A program made the position numbers and the translations under genes. Of a stretch of 64,000 nt of DNA, positions 10,627-21,884 are shown one piece after another (the first letter of the stretch is position 1; each line of letters starts with the position of its first letter). The notes below the pieces were generated by a model that worked only from the letters and a program-made list of their open reading frames with translations, made no database searches and had not been told where the DNA came from. Source of the DNA: Pollenia angustigena. Lineage: Eukaryota; Arthropoda; Insecta; Diptera; Polleniidae. The stretch lies in NCBI GenBank assembly GCA_930367215.1, contig OV884059.1:24266945-24330944 (forward strand), given 5' to 3'.

Positions 10627-11929
10627 TCGGGTGTTTTTTTCAGTGGTATAGAACTTCGAATTGAAATAAAACACAAGAAAATCGTTTTAATGACCATAAA
10701 TTTGGCTTTATTGGAAGGATAATTTTATGCCATTAATGTTTAAATATGATTTCAGGCATGTGGCCGCCGCGGCTGGCTCGAATAAAGCCAATTCTACAGG
10801 TCCAATTTTCAACCACTTTTTCGAGCATATGGGGCCGTATGTCGGCAATAACGCCACGAATGTTGGCTTCCAATTCCCCTAACGTTTCTGGTTTGTTGGC
10901 GTAGACGAGCGACTTCACATATCCCCAAAGAAAATAATCCAATGTTGTCAAATCACACGATCTTGATGGCCAATTGACAGGTCCATTCCGCGAAATTATG
11001 CGCTCATCGAATGTTTCCTTCAATAAATCGATTGTGGCGTGCGCTGTGTGGCATGTAGCGCCGTCTTGTTGGAACCACAACTCATCCACATTCATGCCAT
11101 CCAATTCGGGAACAAAATAGTCGGTTATCATGGCTCTTTACCGGTCTCCATTAACGGTAACTGCCTCTCCAGCATTATTTCGGAAGAAGTATGGCCCAAT
11201 GACTCCACCAGCCCATAGAGCACACCAAACAGTCAGTTTTTGTGGATGTAATGGCGTCTCAAGGGTCTCATGTGGATTCTCTTCACTCCAAATGCGGCAA
11301 TTTTGCTTGTTGACGTAGCCATTCAACCAAAAATGAGCCTCATCACTGAACAAAATTTTGCGATGAAAATCAGCATCGAGATCAATCTCATTTTCGGCCC
11401 ATACACCAAAATCACGACGCATTGCATGGTCTCGCGGCATTAATTCTTGCACAAGCTGGATCTTGTAAGGTCGCAAGCCAAGATCTTTGCGCAAAATCTT
11501 CCATAAAGTTGATGGACAAAGCTCCAATTGCTGTGCACGGTGGCGAATCGATTCATTCGGGTCCTCTTCAACACTTTGCTCTACAGCGGCAATTGTTTCT
11601 TCGGTGCGCACTGTTCGACGTCTCTGCGGATGCGTATTATCACATAGAGTAAACGTAGTGCGAAAACGATCCCTGGTTAACCGAATTAATTGCTCTGATG
11701 GACGATTATGTCGACCATAAAATGGACGGAGCTTGCGGTAAACTTCGCGAACTGAACCGTTATTTTCGAAATAAATTTGCACGATTGCAAGCGTTGTTCT
11801 TTTGTCAACCTGTTCATGATGAAATGGCAAACCAAACTGAACATAAATGTTATTAGAGTTGCCAGATTTGACCACAAAATGCCAGTTTTATCTCTATTCG
11901 AAAAACAAACCTGTAAAAAAAACACCCGA
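10627..11929 (-). mobile_element. Near-complete DD41D (rosa-type) mariner, 1303 bp
   Basis: TCGGGTGTTTTTTT at the left and AAAAAACACCCGA at the right are terminal inverted repeats, flanked by TA at 10625-10626 and 11930-11931. The length is typical for mariner-type elements. It carries one transposase gene on the minus strand (next entry). Confidence 0.92.
10733..11817 (-). pseudogene. DD41D mariner transposase, two inactivating changes
   Basis: The enzyme would cut and paste the element at TA sites. Reading from the ATG at 11817, an N-terminal paired-like HTH region is followed by the DDE/D core: FSDEAHF (first Asp), WFQQDGATCHTA (second Asp), CDLTTLDYFLWGY (third Asp). I count 41 residues between the second and third Asp, the spacing of the rosa group. 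Two breaks are visible: a single-base frameshift in the first dozen codons (near 11785-11790), and an in-frame TAA at 11140-11138, in a VNGDR-RAMI context where the family normally has an aromatic residue. The rest of the frame is open to 10733, about 360 codons in all, the usual length. It looks recently dead. Confidence 0.9.
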
Positions 11930-11931
11930 TA

Positions 11932-12325
11932 CATTAATTGACAAAAAAAAAATCACTTTTTTCTTTTCGTTTGAGTTTTAACGTTCACTTTTATTTTCCT
12001 TCTTTTTGTTTTAGAATTTAGTTTTAATTTCACTTTAGGTTTTTTTTTTAATTTCACTTTAGGTTTTTTTTTAATTTTAATTTAACTTAAGTTTTAATTT
12101 TATTGCCGGCGTCTTTCTGGTGCAAAAGTTCACGAAACAGTAGTACAAAAGTCACAAGGTTGACATACTCACCACACTACATTTGAGGTTGCCAGATGCC
12201 ACCACCACATACAGCGGGGCTCACACCAATGGATGTTCCCCATGTTTCCATGAGGCTAGCTTCCCACGAGCCAGACGCCAACATACCGCCCACCTTGTAA
12301 CGGTGGTGCAACGTGACTACTTAAA
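11932..12325. other. Unassigned, T-rich then G/C-richer; no gene seen
   Basis: 11940-12090 holds imperfect repeats of AATTTCACTTTAGG with long T runs. 12180-12325 is richer in G and C than its surroundings and may be old retrotransposon sequence, but no motif supports this. Confidence 0.35.
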
Positions 12326-12928
12326 GGGCACTGTTACACGTTCAATAAATATCGTGATATTTCTAGTATCACGATATTTATTGAACGTATAGCATGCAAT
12401 ATTGATGGATCGCGATCCATATCGCGGAATGGCCTAAAATATGAAATCCAGATCGCGGATCGTGGATCGCGTGATAAATATTGAACAAATAAAAAGTAAA
12501 AAAATTGACAAAATTTGTGTAAAGTTTATTGAAATAAAGGGTAATGGCAGAAGATAGTGAAATCGAGTGGGTTCTGCCGGTGGAATCGGACTTAATCAGT
12601 GAAAACATTATTTTTAAAAGATTTCATTTTTAATTTGGAGGCATTGCCGGAATTGTGAACTCGTCAGCTAAAGCTTATTCCGACAAAATAAAAAGAGCGA
12701 CTGCACTGCAAAAATTATTAAAGGGTTTTAAAAAAGCAAGCAAAATAGCTAAACAGGCTTTCTTTTGGTTTTCTCGCGACATGGATAAACGACCCGCACA
12801 GCACAAAAATAACATAAATACTGACGCGATAAATATTGAACATGTAGCATACGCTCGTGATCCATCAATATTTTAAAATGGATTGCGATCCAAATATCAC
12901 GATATTTATTGAACGTGTAGCAGTGCCC
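12326..12928. mobile_element. 603-bp MITE with long GGGCACTG inverted repeats
   Basis: Ends GGGCACTGTTACACGTTC and the matching complement at 12893-12928 are inverted repeats of about 36 bases with one mismatch. The left end carries a second inverted copy of its own terminus, giving a hairpin at about 12340-12398. A short open frame from about 12545 and another at 12655-12876 resemble no family I know. Confidence 0.8.
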
Positions 12929-13613
12929 AAAAGGAGCAAAAATTAAAATAAAAAAAAAATTAAGACACTATATATTTCAATATATATTAATTAAAGATAA
13001 AATGGAATTCAATGACTTACAGTAATTAAATTAAAATTAGCAATGATGAAAGTATGCAAAGAAACAATAGAAAAAAAGGAAGTTAACAAAGTTAAGTATA
13101 TACAAATATCCCAAATCGGTTCAGTGTTATGTAAAAAAATACAGACAAATTTCGTAGCGGTAAGTTTGCCATCAAGCCATTTATTCAAATGTAATTTGTT
13201 TGCATATTACTATCTCTTAAAAACAACATTTTACAAGAATATTATATATGACAATATTTTAGCTCTTCTAGTCAACAACATTAGCATCGAAGAAAGTCTT
13301 TTACTTAAATTCATATTTTAGAAAATAATTAAGAAAATAACAACAAAATACCAAACTTTTTATATACGTTTTAAATATATAAAAGCCGGATTTAATGTCA
13401 AGTGACCCAATTTTGAAATCGATGTCTTCCGATTAGGATGAAATTTGTACCAAGGTCCGATAGTAGTTTCGACACAAATTTTCAACAAGATCGGCCAAAA
13501 GGTTCTGAGTTAGAGGGGGGGTGGTTGATTTTTAAGTATCTTATCGTCCACCGATTTTAGCGAAACATACATCGTTTTAAAGGAGTTTGTGTGTAGATAT
13601 GCACAATATATTT
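12929..13613. other. Unassigned; includes a possible dispersed repeat
   Basis: Nothing coding is supported in 12929-13380; the 92-codon frame at 13043-13321 has no recognisable motif. The text at 13390-13580 (CCAATTTTGAAATCGATG and on) has mixed composition unlike its neighbours and may be a dispersed repeat. Confidence 0.35.
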
Positions 13614-13985
13614 TTATTCAAAATTTTTTGAATTAAAATGTTTGAAAATGGTGTCTTGTACATATATGGTCCGCGGATTTACCTTCGCAGGTCCAATGAG
13701 GACACGGCTGGCCACGTCTGCCCCCAATATGATGTGGTAAGCTCGGCTGCGGTGCCAGTTCCAGTGCCGGTCAGCCGATGAGGTGTCGCCCCGCTCCATA
13801 TATTAGCTTTCGACGCTGGCCACCGGGCTTTTGCCATTTGGGCGCTCCTCCACCGATAGTTCCACTTCGAGTTTACGGCCCTCTTCGTCCAGGCGGAAGA
13901 ATGCAAGCATGGTGTGACCTCGAGTTAGGAAGCACCCCAGGTCATCGGCCTCTTTGCGGGTTATGGATGCGGGCAGCGGCGACAT
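13614..13985 (-). pseudogene. BEL/Pao-type retropepsin fragment
   Basis: One frame, interrupted by a stop at 13802-13800, covers about 124 residues. The segment YHIILGADVASRVLIGPAK followed by YVQDTIF resembles the end of the retropepsin (DUF1758-like) domain of BEL/Pao polyproteins. The G/C content is well above the flanks. It sits downstream of the Pol remnants on the same strand, which is the wrong order for one element, so it is either a rearranged piece or a second copy. Confidence 0.45.
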
Positions 13986-14057
13986 TTGTCGAAGCTTCTA
14001 CAGTTGGCTCGGGTGTGAATTAGGCCGGTTATAACAAAGTTCCCTGTGGGCCACGAC

Positions 14058-14677
14058 TAGGGTTGCCATTCTTACTGATTTTACCAGTACACGTACTGGT
14101 TTTTATTCAATGTACTGGTTTATGCATAACACCCAAATCTGTACGCAAATGTACTGGTTTTTTTAAATTTTGCCGCCAAATAATTTAACTTGCTTTAAAC
14201 TGGTTTACTTCCCTTATTACTTTTGGTTTGTTATGAATCACCCAGTTAAAATTCAGTCTTACGTTTTATTTTTGTTTACTCTTAACTTACCATATACTTT
14301 GTATTCAAATAAATAGAAGTGCCATTAGTGCTTTTCAGAATTCAAAAACAAAAAATTTTAAGTGGATTTAAAATTATAACCTATAACAATATGGCTAGAT
14401 AGGACATCTCGTGAATACCCTCATTATATTGATAATAATTTGTATCAATTTAGAATTTTTTGTGCCTTTACAACAAATGTGCCGATCAATGACATTACTT
14501 CTATCTATTTTTAATAATTTGATGTTTTTATTATATTTATTTTGTTAATTTCTTGCCTTAAAAAATAGAAAAATGAATAATTTTTAATGTATAATTTTCT
14601 AAAACTAATGAATTCAATAAAATTTTGGGTCAAAATTTGTGTACTGGTTTTTTCTAATTTCAAAAATGGCAACCCTA
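14058..14677. mobile_element. hAT-type element with TACTGGTTT words, 620 bp
   Basis: TAGGGTTGCCATT and AATGGCAACCCTA form the ends; the 8-bp duplication GCCACGAC flanks it exactly (14050-14057, 14678-14685). TACTGGTTT occurs several times inside the left end and again at the right end. No transposase. It is inserted into the BEL/Pao remnant region. Confidence 0.9.
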
Positions 14678-14855
14678 GCCACGACTCGTAACTTCTCTTT
14701 CACAGGGAGAGTGATGAAACGGGAGCACTGACTGATCGCGTGGAAACGATCGCAGAGAAGCCAACGGTAATTAGCGTTAAAGGCGGCCATGGGATCTGTA
14801 AGTGAGTGGTTATTAGATATTTGGGAAACAGAAAATAGATATATAGGTGTGCCTT

Positions 14856-15767
14856 TTAAGGTAGCGCCACTAATTTGTGAATCGGTCGAGTGATTGTGTC
14901 GTTTTGCGTTTTCAAGTCCACCACTCGAACTTTGCCATCACTACCTCGATAATTTCTAGCAATATGCCCTAAACGCCACTCAGTGGGACATCCTGGTTCA
15001 CTTTTGAGGGCCACAAGGTCACCTTCTTTTAAGTCCAGCTGGGTATGCCGCCATTTATTGCGCTTATTTAGCTCTTTCAGGTACTCTTGTTTCCACCGAC
15101 GACAGAACTCTTGTTGAAGGGCCTTTAACTTACGCCACCGGTTGACAATACTAAGGGGTGAAGACAGTTCTTCGGGCTCAGCAGGGTTAAGCATAGATGT
15201 CCCTATCAAAAAGTGGCCTGGGATAAGGGCAGACAAATCTTCAACGTTTTCTGACATAGGGCCAAGAGGGCGTGAGTTGAGACACGCTTCTATTTTGGCA
15301 ACCGTCTTCCAGCTACAAGGGGGTTTTCTCAACCACGCTAAGACAATCGTAGAATTGGAGCACAAATAAAGGGGGGATTTGTTCACGTGAAAAGTAGGTA
15401 ACACACTGTCGGCTAAATTAACCAAAAGAACTGCTTCACATAACTCCAAACGAGGTAAAGATGGCTTTTTTGTTGGGGCCACTTTCGTTTTACATGTGAG
15501 CAAACTTGACAAAACTTTATTTTCTAGCTGTACCCTTATACATATTGTAGCTGCATATGCCAACTCAGACGAGTCACAGAACCCGTGAAATTGAATAGTA
15601 CAGCCAGGCGAATATTGAACCCAACGTGGCAACTTAATTTTTTCAATATTCGCATAATTTGCAACAAAATTCTGCCATTTCTGCAGATCCACTGGTTTGA
15701 TAGCCTCGTCCCACTCGATCTTATCAAGCCACATTTGCTGCATTATAATTTTTGTTGCTACTACCAC
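14856..15767 (-). pseudogene. BEL/Pao Pol: RNase H part fused to integrase C-terminus
   Basis: A 303-codon open frame. Residues 1-155 match the RNase H-like region of Pao polyproteins: WLDKIEWDE, FHGFCDSSELAYAA, PTKKPSLPRLELCEAVLL, TIVLAWLRKPP. At about residue 155 (near 15305) it jumps to IEACLNSRPLGP and then GHFLIG, which belong to the end of the integrase core, and continues into the DUF5641-like C-terminal domain (WRLGHIARNYRGSDGKVRVV). The integrase catalytic core is therefore missing by internal deletion, yet the frame stayed open. No start codon or intact polyprotein is expected here; the upstream RT part lies at 15770-17001. Confidence 0.85.
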
Positions 15768-15781
15768 CGGAGCAAACCAAC

Positions 15782-16899
15782 CTACAGGATCGTATAGCCG
15801 AGCAATGGTAGATAGAACCTCTCTTTTCGTGTATGAATTCTAAAGCGCTATCTTCTCGTACGCAAAGAAAAATACATCTTCTGCCGCATTCCAGCGAATC
15901 CCTAACGTTTTTGCTGTGCTTTTTTCATCGAGCGACAAAAATGAGAATTAGGCCGGTGATCATGGGGCAAATTTTTTAAAATTTCTTCAGAAATCGAGGT
16001 CCATTTTCAGAGCTCAAATCCTTCCATATCTAAAATACTAATTAATTGCTCTCGTGCCACCAAAGCATCAGCAATCGAATGAGCACCAAAAATCGACATC
16101 TTAAAATCAGATTAACTATCTCAGCTTGCAAATAGGGTCAGTGTACAACAAATCATTTAAGCTTCTGCCATTTGCCGAAGGACTTGAGGCATTAAAAACT
16201 ACCCTCAATTTCGTTGTTGTACTTTCTGGCCTAAAAACGCAATGTTGGGGTAAATAATACCCAAGATCACCTCTAGTATTTTCTGCTTTTTCCATGTGCC
16301 CTTAGGTTAAATATTCTTTAAGGACCTCATCGTACTGGACCTACAGGATCGTATAGCCGAGCAATGGTAAATATAACCTCTCTTTTCGTGTATGAATTCT
16401 AAAGCGCTATCTTCTCGTGCGCAAAGAAAAATACATCTTCTGCCGCATTCCAGCGAATCCCTAACGTTTTTGCTGTGCTTTTTTCATCGAGCGACAAAAA
16501 TGAGAATTAGGCCGGTGATCATGGGGCAAATTTTTTAAAATTTCTTCAGAAATCGAGGTCCATTTTCAGAGCTCAAATCCTTCCATATCTAAAATACTAA
16601 TTAATTGCTCTAGTGCCACCAAAGCATCAGCAATCGAATGAGCACCAAAAATCGACATCTTAAAATCAGATTAACTATCTCAGCTTGCAAATAGGGTCAG
16701 TGTACAACAAATCATTTAAGCTTCTGCCATTTGCCGAAGGACTTGAGGCATTAAAAACTACCCTCAATTTCATTGTTGTACTTTCTGGCCTAAAAACGCC
16801 ATGTTGGGGTAAATAATACCCAGGGTCACCTCTAGTATTTTCTGCTTTTTCCATGTGCCCTAAGGTTAAATATTCTTTAAGGACCTCATCGTACTGGAC
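15782..16899. repeat. 559-bp tandem duplication inside the Pao RT region
   Basis: CTACAGGATCGTATAGCCGA occurs at 15782 and again at 16341, and the whole 559-base interval is repeated directly. The copies differ by scattered substitutions (for example TAGATAGAACC against TAAATATAACC), so the duplication is not recent. Confidence 0.9.
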
Positions 16900-17001
16900 C
16901 TTACGCTCAATATTGCGCATTAAAGATTTCTCATTTCTCAAAAATTGACAAACAGCTATCTGCCTATGCGACAGCAAACTATTTTTGAAGGGCAGACTCA
17001 C
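16675..17001 (-). pseudogene. BEL/Pao reverse transcriptase, N-terminal part
   Basis: 108 codons carrying YLTLGHMEKAE, YYLPQHGVF and TTMKLRVVFNASS, the typical start of the Pao reverse transcriptase domain. The frame breaks as it enters the 559-bp duplication. Colinear with the RNase H/integrase piece at 14856-15767 on the same strand, so both come from one degenerate copy. Confidence 0.85.
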
Positions 17002-17102
17002 AATATATCTCCCTTCGAGTTTCTAGTGGTAGTTGAACTGAGACACCGCTTCTAACTCCAAAAACTTCGATAATTTTGTGTTGGAATAAATACTTTTGCG
17101 TA

Positions 17103-17472
17103 AAGGTGGAAATACATAACACGCGTTAGTGCGCGCGCGCTCTGTAGACTTCTGTCAAAAAAAGTTAAACTAGTGTATTTTCATAGATCAACCTACATGC
17201 AAAATATTTTGACGCGCCTGCGCCAGAAAATTTGTGAATTATGAAAGAAAAACTTATTGAAGAGCTTAAAAAACATACAATATTTATATAAAAAGAATAA
17301 ATTCAATAAAATAACAAAATTTTGATATACTTTCGAACCCGTTTTTAATGCACAAAACAGCTGACGGGAATGGCTTTTGTAACGCGTGTTGTGTAACTTG
17401 CATTTACGCCCTAAAGTTTTTAAACGCACGATACTCGTTGACGAACTAACGCGTGTTATGTACTTCCACCTT
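17103..17472. mobile_element. 370-bp TA-flanked MITE with an empty-site partner
   Basis: AAGGTGGAAATACATAACAC and its complement form the ends, with TA at 17101-17102 and 17473-17474. The flanking text (GTGTTGGAATAAATACTT, GCGTA, GTTATT) recurs without the insertion at about 17775-17805, which serves as an empty site. Confidence 0.85.
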
Positions 17473-17474
17473 TA

Positions 17475-19040
17475 GTTATTTGAAAACAACAGCTTGTTTT
17501 TTTATTGTTGGCCGGAATAAAAATTTACACACAGTTGTACTTTGACGGAGTTCTAGTGCGCACAGCTGTTTATGAAAACAAAAAATAAATATTTCACACA
17601 AAGATAGCGCTTTAAGGGAAATTTGAAAAGAACGTTTTTTGAAAAGGTAGTACGATAAATAAATAAGATTTTCATAACATTTTTATAAACAACACAAATT
17701 TTGTTAATTATTTTTTTTGTTAAACTAAAATTATATTAAATTTTCTTATTCTATATTTTTATTTTATTTTAGCGTTTGTGTTAGAACAAATACTTCTGCG
17801 TAAGTTATTACCACCATTTCTCAACTCCAATTTCTTTGTATACTTCTTAAAATTATGTCTTATAACTTTCTTTTTGCTAAACAACTCACCAACTACTTTT
17901 AAGTTGTACAATTTGTGTTCAAAAAACATAAAACACAAAACAACAAAAAAAAAAAAAAAACTTCTTATTTAGTTATTTAACACAAATGCCGGAAGTTATT
18001 GAGTTCTTCGCACAATAATTTTTAAGTCTATAAGGATGTTAAGTGTACATTCCACTACAAGTTGTTCACTTTTCAGGAGTTTGGGCGAAGTATAGTCTAA
18101 CTGCAGTTGATGGTTCGATGAATTTATTGCTTGCAAAACAAAAACAACAGCAAAGACCATTAAATTACAATATTTAAGTGGCTAAAAAGGGATATTAAAT
18201 GCAAAAACTTTTTGTTTAATAAACGAAAAACATTTTTAGTGTAAGTTAGTTTGGTGGGGGTAAAAGAGACATGGCAAATCTTTAAGAGGCATAAAACGAT
18301 TTAATGATGGTAGTTTTGCTTTAAAACTTCAATTTGAAATCTCTTCTTTTATTTTAAGAAATTGTAAATTATCGTGATTTTGGTGACTTCTTTAGGAAAT
18401 AAGTGAATAAAATAAAAAAATAAGTGAAGTAAATATAGATTTTAATTTTTTTGATTTTTGATAATTTTGTTTATGTCAAAGAAAAAACGACAAAGGTATG
18501 TTAACTCAAAGATTTATATTAATTTATCGGGTATGTCCTCGAGATCGAAATGAAGTGAAATTGAAATCGAACGATAGTTTAAATTTAATTACTATTTACA
18601 AAATGACCGTAGTTTTAAGTGTTGTTCTTGTAAAAATAATAGATACTTAAAGAATGAAGTAGATAAAATAGAATATTTTTATGAACTTTCATTACAGGCA
18701 TGGTGAAATAAACAGGTGGCAGCACTACGCCAGATGCCGATTTTTGCTCTTGCATTGTTTGTCTAGGTTTATGTCAAAGTTTTGTTTATGTTTACAAAAA
18801 GTCCACGTTTTACAGTTTTTGTCACTCGTAAAACTGCTCTGAGTGGAGAAGCAGCTCGCGCTCGTTGTCATTTTTTTTAAAGGACAATCAGGTCGTTCTT
18901 GTTTGTCTGCTTTTCGTGCGTTTTGCGGTGTCACCCTGCATTGGTTATTGGCTTGGCGTCGTATAACTGTACCGAGTTACGGTTTTGCGGCTGTCACCAT
19001 TGATTTTGTGCAATCGTTTTTAACCTCAATTTGAGGTTTT
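17475..19040. other. Unassigned; duplicated flank and mixed-composition leader-like DNA
   Basis: No gene I can support. 17475-18700 is A/T-rich. 18780-19040 is richer in G and C, with CTGCTCTGAGTGGAGAAGC and TTACGGTTTTGCGGC, and leads directly into the repeats at 19043; it might be an LTR-retrotransposon LTR/leader, but no PBS or terminal repeats were found. Confidence 0.35.
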
Positions 19041-19042
19041 GT

Positions 19043-19155
19043 CTGGTGGAGAACCATTAATAACTCAATGTGACTGGTGGAGAACCAATATAACTCAGAC
19101 GTTTTACTGGTGAAGTACCAAGGAAATAACTCAGAAGTTTACTGGTGTATACCAA
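19043..19155 (+). repeat. Four-copy short tandem repeat with GGT..ACC hairpins
   Basis: CTGGTGGAGAACCA (19043), CTGGTGGAGAACCA (19074), CTGGTGAAGTACCA (19107) and CTGGTGTATACCA (19142) are spaced 31, 33 and 35 bases, each of the first three followed by ATAACTCA. Each copy can form a GGT/ACC mini-hairpin. Confidence 0.75.
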
Positions 19156-19513
19156 TATAGCGGATTCTGGAAGCTCTCGCCTTCCTTTACGAAGGTTAAG
19201 GTCGAACGAGGACTTTGCGGTTGAGGCTCCTAACATTTGTGTGATACCCTATAAATAGTTCGCCAAAAAAATTTTAGTCTTAAGGAAAGCAAAAAAAAAA
19301 AAGTTTTTGATAATTTTAAGTTAAAATAAAGAAGATATTGACCATAATTAAATAAAAATTGGCTAAAAATGTATATATGTATTTCATCACGTTCAGCGGC
19401 ACGCTTTGATTTTTAGAACACGCCCGTTTTTTTTTTTTTACAAAATAGTTCATGCGTTTCTCTCTTTAGTATGAGCTTCGTTTAAAAATATTGTACTAAG
19501 GATATATCTAATA

Positions 19514-20668
19514 CAGTTATTTCCGCTTAATTGAGTTTCTTAAAATGCACGAATTTTAACGCAATTAAACGGGAACTCATTTAAGCAGTACTCGGTTAAT
19601 TGAATCGCCGACGCAATTAAAACGAAAATCGCTTAAATGAGGAAGATGTGCAATAAAGCGAAACACCCATGTATAGATAGATTTCTTTATTTATTAAGTT
19701 AAAAAATGGTTTCGGTTTTTTAAAACAAAATAAAAATTATATATGTACATACGTTCATCGTACAATCTTTCTTGCCGCAAAATATCTTTTTTACGTTTGT
19801 GGAGCGAAAACACATTAAGTAGACGGAAACAATTAACCGAAACATTTGTTCCTATTCTTCGCAATGCGGTCTTATTTTGCGAAATAATTAAGCGGGTGAC
19901 GCAATTAAAAGAAACTCAACTAAACGGGTATGTTTACATAGACAGTTATATTGAGTGCTTTCGTTCCATGATTTTAAGTGCAATAAAACGGGAAACTCAA
20001 TTAAAGGAGCATATAGACGACATGTTTTTGTCATCTGACATGTCAAATTTCCCACTGCAAAACACATACATGTCGTGTGTTACCTTTTTAACTTTGCTTC
20101 CGTAAAAGTCAGACGAAAAGTCATCTGACAAAATTTCAATTAGAGCGTGCTCTATTTTCTTCTGACAAACCCTCTGACATCAGTAATCTATGCCGGGAGG
20201 AAACTGGCAGCGGCGTCAAATATTGAAGGCATCATTAGCCGGCTGAAGTTAATATTTTACAATACCAAGATATGTATGCTCATCTCACCATTGAATATAA
20301 TTTATGTAAATATTTACATAAAAACCGTTTAATTATTAAATTCTAAATTGGTATCTTTAAAATAAAAGAAAAAATGTTAAGATGGCTAAATTATTTTACG
20401 GCGTAAATAAATATTTTCGTGGCGGCAGCAAGCTATTTTGAAACCGAGAACTACTTTGGTTTCTGCAATAACAATGCGAAAAAAACAGAGACAATGTCAG
20501 AAGCAAATTACATGTACGTTTGTGACCGAATATTATAAACCTTATGTAAAACAGCAATTTTGACAGACATGAACAATTACATGTGACTTGAAAATTTGAC
20601 ATGCCAGATGACAAATACATGTCGTGTACGGGCGCCTTAAGCGGGGCTCAATTAACCGAAAACAACTG
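19514..20668. mobile_element. pogo-like non-autonomous element, 1155 bp
   Basis: Ends CAGTTATTTCCGCTTAATTG and, complemented, CAGTTGTTTTCGGTTAATTG, with TA at 19512-19513 and 20669-20670. Pogo elements start CAGT and duplicate TA. A word of the type GCAATTAAACGGGAA(A)CTCA recurs inside both ends. No transposase is seen. It contains another MITE (20006-20636). Confidence 0.75.
20006..20636. mobile_element. MITE nested in the pogo-like element
   Basis: GACGACATGTTTTTGTCATC near the left and ATGACAAATACATGTCG near the right are inverted repeats of about 35 bases. TTAA lies close to both edges (20001-20004 and 20637-20640), but with one extra base at the left, so the duplication is uncertain. 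Confidence 0.65.
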
Positions 20669-20749
20669 TAGTGCTAAATGTAACAGGTATCCAAAAATAT
20701 ATTAACGTGAATATTCTTCAACAATTTCACTAATATACCACCTACACAG

Positions 20750-21010
20750 CGACTATAACATAGTACTTGAAGAAGATGCTCCACCATTAAAATCAAAGGG
20801 GGCTATAAGTGGCCCAATGAATAAATATTTTAAACAAGATACTGCATCGATCCATTTTTTAGAGGAAATTATTTGCAGAAGCTAGCAGAGGATGGCATGT
20901 CCTTGAAAAGTTTCAAAAAATCCAAAGTTATATTGACTCTTCTAAAATGTATGGAAGCGCCCGAAAGTAGAGCAACAAATTGGGAAGAACATTGTCAAGT
21001 TTAATTTAAA
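20750..21010 (+). pseudogene. hAT transposase N-terminal fragment
   Basis: Reads MNKYFKQDTASIHFLEEI and, after a frame change, LAEDGMSLKSFKKSKVI, matching the conserved region of hAT transposases after the BED finger. The related fragment at 53760-54060 carries LAEDGRSANAFRKSKVV. Downstream, TCGATTAATCGA-like words occur around 21095-21140, as near 52900-53010. Confidence 0.55.
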
Positions 21011-21884
21011 AAATAATGTTTATTTACTCAAGTACTAATTTTTTCTAATATTATCGAAAAAAATCTCGTGACTTAAAAAATTTCTGAATTTAGAATTATT
21101 CGATTAATCGATTAATTTATAGTTTAATTCGTATAATCGAATAAGTTAAAAATGCCAAAAATCCTCTTTGGTCCAAATTTATTATTTTTGTAAAAAATGT
21201 TGATCTTTCCTTATTAAAATTTTAATTGTTTTAAAGTGTTTATAATATTTGTTAATTTTAAGTATTATATTTAATATCAATAAGGATGATGTCTGGTGTC
21301 ATGTAATTATACATATGTACATACATATGTATATATATGTTGCATGTGCAACTCAAAAATGGCACAAGTAAAAAGGCAACTTACTTTCTGCCATATTACT
21401 ACAGGATTTTTTGACTCCTGGCAGCAGTGTTGCCAATTTAGCCATTTAGTGGCTAGATTTAGCCATTTTTCACCCTGTTGAGCCATTAAAAACTGAGTTT
21501 AGCCATTAGCCATTTTTCAACTTGTTTAGCCATAATATTTTTTTGCCGTTTTTCTTTTAAAAGAATAATTTTTATTTTATTATAAAAATTTATAAAAGTA
21601 AAATAAACATTTTGAACAATTAAAACGCCTTTAATTTAAATCACAACTTTTACACACGTTGAAAATCGCTATAAACTATGACGCTGAAACATCTTTCAAA
21701 ATAAAGGAACAGTATTCCACTATTAAATTTATAAAATGGATCAACACAGACATCGCTGTTCCTTTCTGGTTGCAAGTATTTCAATAATTTGAGAAATAGG
21801 TTACATTAAGCAACCGTTAATTCGATTTTATCAATTAGGTAAATATTTTTACCATAACAATACAATATTTATACCACCACCACT

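Noticed and set aside
11130..11720. Plus-strand frames across the mariner
   Set aside because: They are antisense shadows of the minus-strand transposase, which carries all family motifs.
13778..14023. Plus-strand 81-codon frame in G/C-rich DNA
   Set aside because: The opposite strand shows BEL/Pao protease-like motifs; the plus frame shows only Pro/Arg-rich low-complexity text.
17778..17972. 64-codon frame ending in poly-Lys
   Set aside because: A/T-rich chance frame; the end is a poly-A run.
19043..19155. CRISPR-like repeat
   Set aside because: Only four diverging copies with variable spacing, no cas genes, eukaryotic setting.
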